A DNA stretch of 64,000 nt, from NCBI GenBank assembly GCA_037954325.1, contig JBBMNZ010000001.1, positions 6,358,874-6,422,873 on the forward strand. The letters are read 5' to 3'. Below the pieces are notes generated by a model, which had not been told where the DNA came from, ran no database searches, and worked only from the letters and a program-made list of their open reading frames with translations. Each line of letters opens with the position of its first letter. The first letter of the stretch is position 1. Positions 60,794 through 64,000 of this stretch are shown here, in pieces. The translations under genes and the position numbers were made by a program. This DNA comes from Fistularia commersonii. Lineage: Eukaryota > Chordata > Actinopteri > Syngnathiformes > Fistulariidae.

Positions 60794-61085
60794 CAAGATC
60801 AGATATGTGTAGATCACGTTGCTTCTCATTTAAGATGCAGCGCTGCTTTCACTTCAAATGACACAAAATGCTTAAATGGCTAATCCAGTCTTTCAAAGAG
60901 AGCAGACAAAGGTGTTAAAGAGCCAAGCTGGAAGTGGAGGAAATAGACATATGAGAAAAACAGAAGAGGATAAAAGTTTGCACCAACGTGTTAGTCAGAC
61001 ACACTTTCCGGTGAAATCCCACTGCTTCTCAGCTGGGAACAGCTGAACAGAACTAGGTACGAGGCGACTCTGAGGCTGTACTCAC

Positions 61086-61230
61086 TGGACTGTGCGGTCC
61101 GTCCCTCGATGGGCTGAGTGAAGACCCCCAACCCCACTTCGGATCGAGCAGCCAATGAGAACATGTACGACGTGTCCGGCTTCAAACTATCCACTGCGTA
61201 GGATCCCGCCGCCTCAAAGGTGATGCGATG
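61086..61230 (-). CDS. ptprf: ptprf exon: second half of FN3 domain 3
   Basis: This 145-bp exon starts in phase 0 at HRITFEAAGSYAVDSLKP and ends in phase 1 after EGRTAQS. The motif LKPDTSY followed by FSLAARSEVGLG is the F-strand and G-strand half of a fibronectin III domain, with the conserved Tyr of the tyrosine corner. It aligns with the LAR-family FN3-3 segment that ends in SARTMQS. The donor is GTGAGT directly after CAGTCCA. The acceptor is CAG at 61231-61233, with a weak pyrimidine tract upstream, so the start is the least certain edge. The phase-1 end joins cleanly to the FN3-4 exon (A + CC gives Thr, then PSAPPQEV). The first half of FN3-3 was not found before 64000. Confidence 0.85.
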
Positions 61231-62744
61231 CTGCGGCGCAATGAGATTGACATTGACATTGATAACATCGAAATGTATTTAGATCAGACCTCAGTTGTTA
61301 AAAAAATTCAAAAATATATTTCGAAACCAATACCGTATGTACATCCTCTTCACAATGTTGCAAGTCCAAAATAAATAAATACACAAATAAAATAATAACA
61401 AGAACAATGTAGCTCTGCTGTTCCACATTTTGATAAACCTCACACTGGTAAAATCTAAAAAGGCTATTGTAAGCAACACATTGTGGATAGCACTGCTAAT
61501 CCTGACGCTAGCACTGGCAGGTAGCGCTGTTTTGTTTTCATACCCCAGCTAAATTAGGATTGTAGGATGATCCTTTATTGCATTATCCAAATAACTTTAG
61601 TTTTTTGATGTCGGTGCTTGACTGTTACATGTTTGCTGGGTCAATGTGCGCATTTAAGTTTACCATACCTAACTGGCTAGCAGTTAGGTGTAACCTGGCT
61701 GCAAGCCGTCAGCCCAAACTTCACGGGCCAAGAGTATGATTTTACCTAAGTCGTCATTCCATCAATGACTTCCCCTAGAACATTTTTTTTATCTTTGTCT
61801 GTGCTCGCAAGTTTAAAAAGGAAAATGGTGACAATCAAAACCGGGATCGATCAAATACGAGAACCCAGTGGTGCAAGCTGGAGTGGATCCAGCATTAGGA
61901 GTTCGCATCGTAGACTGAAACAATGACCGTGGCATCTGGTGGCGTCCATCACTCGGACCTAACGGTGATGAAATGAATAATAACCCCCACTCATCCCCCT
62001 TATTTTTTGGCATCGAAAAAGAAACCGTGTTCCCCCCACTGTCATATATTCATAGAAATGACAACTCTGGGGGTTGAGGGGTTGGGGTGAAAGATCAGCT
62101 AATGTTTCTGGAACCAACTGGCAACTTTTTTTAATTAAAAATGAGGGAAAAAAAGGAATAAAAATTGCCTGGCGGGGTAAAATTGTTTGAAAAACCCAAA
62201 GCCAGACATCACCCCTGGCAGCCGGGTCTCCGGATACTTGTGCTGCCGGTGGAACCCCAGTGTTCTGGATGGGAGCGTAAACGGGCCGACTCGTTGTCAA
62301 CCCTCCCGCCCCCATCCCCCCTCTCGTCTATTTTAACCGGACTCTTACACAGGCAACGAGTCGAGAGAACAGTCAAACCGTAAAGGAAAGTTGAAGCGGA
62401 AGGCCGGCTCTCACCCGGGTGCTTCTCTGAGCCGGTCTGGCCCACACTGATAAATCCCGCTCTAAAGAATCATCCATATTCTATGAAACTCATTTAGCTT
62501 GTTGGACTTCAGGGGCTTGGAGGGTGTGTGTGTGTGTGTGTGCGTGTGTGTGTATATATGTGTGTATGTGGCCGAGTCTTGGTGTCCAGGATGTAGACAT
62601 TTTTGGGAAATAACCCTTTTTTCAGGCATTGCTCCTATATGTGCCATTAGCAGCTCGAGGTCACTCTGTGAGCTGCATCACAAGGCACAGGACTTGACTC
62701 CTTGTGCTAGTTAGCTTAGCACAATAAATGGCTCTACCATCCAT

Positions 62745-63115
62745 CCATCCATTTTCCCCTGCTTATCCGGAGTCGGGTTGCAGGGGCAGCAGCCGAAGCA
62801 GTGAGACCTCCCGCTCCCCCGCCACATGGTCCAGCTCCTCTGAAGCGACCCCGAGGTGTTCCCAGGCCAGCCTGGAGACGAAATCTCTCTCTCTCCAGCA
62901 TGTCCTGGGTCTTCCCCACAGTCTCCTCCCGGATGGACATGCCCGAAATACCGTTCCCAGGAGGTGTCCAGGCATCCATCTCATCTAACGCCGCTCTATG
63001 CGGAGGAGCAGCGGTTCTACTCCAAGCTCCTCCCAGATGACCGAACTTCTCATCCTGTCTCTAAGGGAGAGTCCATCCACCCTGCAGAGTAAACTCATTT
63101 TGGTCGCTTGTATCC
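62745..63115 (-). mobile_element. LINE 3'-end fragment (reverse transcriptase C-terminus)
   Basis: The minus strand over 62763-62984 reads PGHLLGTVFRACPSGRRLWG, RPRTCWRERDFVSRLAWEHL, GVASEELDHVAGEREVSLLR and LLPLQPDSG. GRPRT-WR and VSRLAWE-LG are the C-terminal signature of a widespread fish LINE (Rex1/L2-like from memory). The element is 5' truncated here. What look like its next bases reappear at 63958, after an insertion. Confidence 0.7.
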
Positions 63116-63117
63116 GT

Positions 63118-63141
63118 AATAATAATAATAATAATAATAAT
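63118..63141. repeat. (AAT)n microsatellite
   Basis: About eight AAT units directly after the break in the LINE fragment. They are followed by TTTTTATCGCGCTTTTCATG and ACACTCAAAGACGCTTCACA, a motif known from the 3' ends of fish retroelements. Confidence 0.85.
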
Positions 63142-63439
63142 ACATGGGATTTTTATCGCGCTTTTCATGACACTCAAAGACGCTTCACAAGTAAAAAACA
63201 GAAGGAACAGAACATACACAGAATTTTTGGGAAGAAGTCCATGATTGCAGAGTGTGGCGATGAGCGCCAGTCCAGGAACAAGCTGGAGGAGCTTCGCCGG
63301 TGTGCAGCTGAGTGACGCACTGCTGTGAGGAGGCAAGTGCTGGAGCTGGATGTCGGAGATGGATTTTTGGTGGAGGGAGAGATGGTGGAGCAGGAGGAGC
63401 AAGAAGATTTCGGCCGATGGAAATGCCGTCTTGCTAGGC

Positions 63440-63908
63440 GCTATCGGGATCCGGAGTTTCGAGATCCCGATGGCTAGCCAGCCAGCCTGTCTGCTCAGGT
63501 CACCGTCGGGATCCGGAGTTTCGAGAGCCCAGCTAGCCAGCCAGCCGGCTCAGGTCGCCGGCTAGCCAGCCAGCCAGCCAGCTCAGGTCAAGATCCAGAG
63601 TTTCGAGAGGCTAGCCGGCTAGCTAGCCAGCCAGCCTGCTCAGGTCGCCGTCAGGATCTAGAGTTTTGAGAGGCTAGCCAGCCAGCCTGTCTGCTCAGGT
63701 CACCGTCGGGATCCGGAGTTTCGAGAGCCCAGCTAGCCAGCCAGCCGGCTCAGGTCGCCGGCTAGCCAGCCAGCCAGCCAGCTCAGGTCAAGATCCAGAG
63801 TTTCGAGAGGCTAGCCGGCTAGCTAGCCAGCCAGCCAGCCTGCTCAGGTCACCGTCGGGATCTAGAGTTTTGAGAGGCTAGCTAGCCAGCCAGCCTGCTC
63901 AGGTCGGC
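63440..63908. repeat. Tandem repeat with a 200-bp higher-order period
   Basis: Sub-units alternate runs of GCCA/CTAGCCAG with GCTCAGGTC and GATC(C/T)(A/G)GAGTTT(C/T)GAGAG. The block starting GGCTAGCCAGCCAGCCTGTC at 63472 restarts at 63672, exactly 200 bases later, and is nearly identical for about 165 bases, after which the second copy has an extra AGCC. Each 200-bp unit holds three GGAGTTT/AGAGTTT sub-units of about 60 to 70 bases. Confidence 0.9.
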
Positions 63909-63957
63909 AAGCTGGTTTGGTAGCTTGCTGGAGATTGTCCAGGTGAGCCAGGTAATC

Positions 63958-64000
63958 TGGTTCTTTCGCTCATTAACCACACCTTGTGACCATAGGTGAG
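63958..64000 (-). mobile_element. LINE 3'-end fragment, continuation
   Basis: GGTTCTTTCGCTCATTAACC followed by TTGTGACCATAGGTGAG matches what I recall following the GCTTGTATCCG block of the same fish LINE. The 840 bases between 63116 and 63957 would then be an insertion or local expansion. Confidence 0.5.

Larger units (their letters stand above)
54034..61085 (-). other. ptprf intron (7.1 kb)
   Basis: This intron lies between the FN3-3 and FN3-4 exons. It contains (AC)n (55025-55057), a Tc1 fragment (55740-56377), a Tigger-like MITE (58570-59022) and a poly-A (about 60768-60793). I recognise nothing in 54100-55000, 56400-58560 and 59030-60760. Confidence 0.85.
6544..61230 (-). other. ptprf: Partial LAR-type receptor tyrosine phosphatase gene (ptprf), eight internal exons
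   Basis: This is the gene model made of the eight exons listed separately. The spliced product is 594 codons with no stop, and every junction keeps phase. It runs from the second half of fibronectin III domain 3 to the membrane-proximal ectodomain. LAR receptors are type I membrane proteins with 3 Ig and up to 8 FN3 domains outside the cell and two phosphatase domains inside; they act as adhesion and synaptogenic receptors. PTPRF is favoured over PTPRS and PTPRD because the FN3-6 opening VPGRPTMMISTT, the FN3-7 end SPSIQSRTM, the FN3-8 stretch ILYN-QSVEV and VSIRTAPDLL, and RW-YIVVVP are closest to LAR as I remember it. Teleosts usually have two ptprf paralogues, and I cannot say which this is. 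Signal peptide, Ig domains, transmembrane segment and catalytic domains are outside the window. Confidence 0.9.
61231..64000 (-). other. Intron upstream of the FN3-3 exon, running off the window
   Basis: The first half of FN3-3 was expected here but was not found. The stretch 61231-62500 is plain AT-rich intron. From 62520 on it is repeats: (GT)n (62524-62560), a LINE fragment (62745-63115), (AAT)n (63118-63141) and a GC-rich tandem repeat (63440-63908). Confidence 0.6.

Overview
The window is vertebrate nuclear DNA, almost certainly from a teleost fish. It has long introns with GT-AG splice sites, many CA/GT microsatellites, and copies of repeat families typical of fish (Tc1, pogo/Tigger, hAT, RTE-type LINEs and short dispersed repeats). 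I cannot name the species.

The one host gene I can support lies on the minus strand. It is the middle of a LAR-type receptor protein tyrosine phosphatase, best matched from memory to PTPRF (LAR). Eight exons are recognisable. In transcript order they are 61230-61086 (second half of FN3 domain 3), 54033-53728 (FN3-4), 45608-45415 and 18646-18529 (FN3-5), 14637-14056 (FN3-6 and FN3-7 in one exon), 12492-12395 and 9465-9209 (FN3-8 and the start of the membrane-proximal region), and 6625-6544 (membrane-proximal region). Together they give 1782 nt, or 594 codons, with matching phases at every junction and no stop. The signal peptide, Ig domains and FN3-1/2 must lie beyond 64000. The transmembrane segment and both phosphatase domains must lie below position 1.

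Everything else is intron. From the low-coordinate end it holds: a deleted Tigger-like element (1713-2280); tetranucleotide arrays (4976-5216); a degenerate T-rich array (7400-8165); a duplicated (AC)n-linked segment on both sides of the 98-bp exon; an RTE-type LINE carrying a nested MITE (15080-18310); a 26.8-kb intron (18647-45414) with two hAT elements showing perfect 8-bp target duplications, a minisatellite split by a second RTE copy, a pogo-like element, a Tc1 relic and a second MITE copy; an 8.1-kb intron with a degenerate (GT)-linked array and a 25-bp perfect inverted repeat; and a distal end with a LINE 3' fragment interrupted by a repeat with a 200-bp higher-order period.

I found no RNA gene, CRISPR array, operon or second host gene. 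I also found no convincing undescribed functional system. The points most worth following up are the exon-phase design of the FN3-4 to FN3-7 block, the nested and split repeats that date one another, and the few repeats I could not assign to a family.
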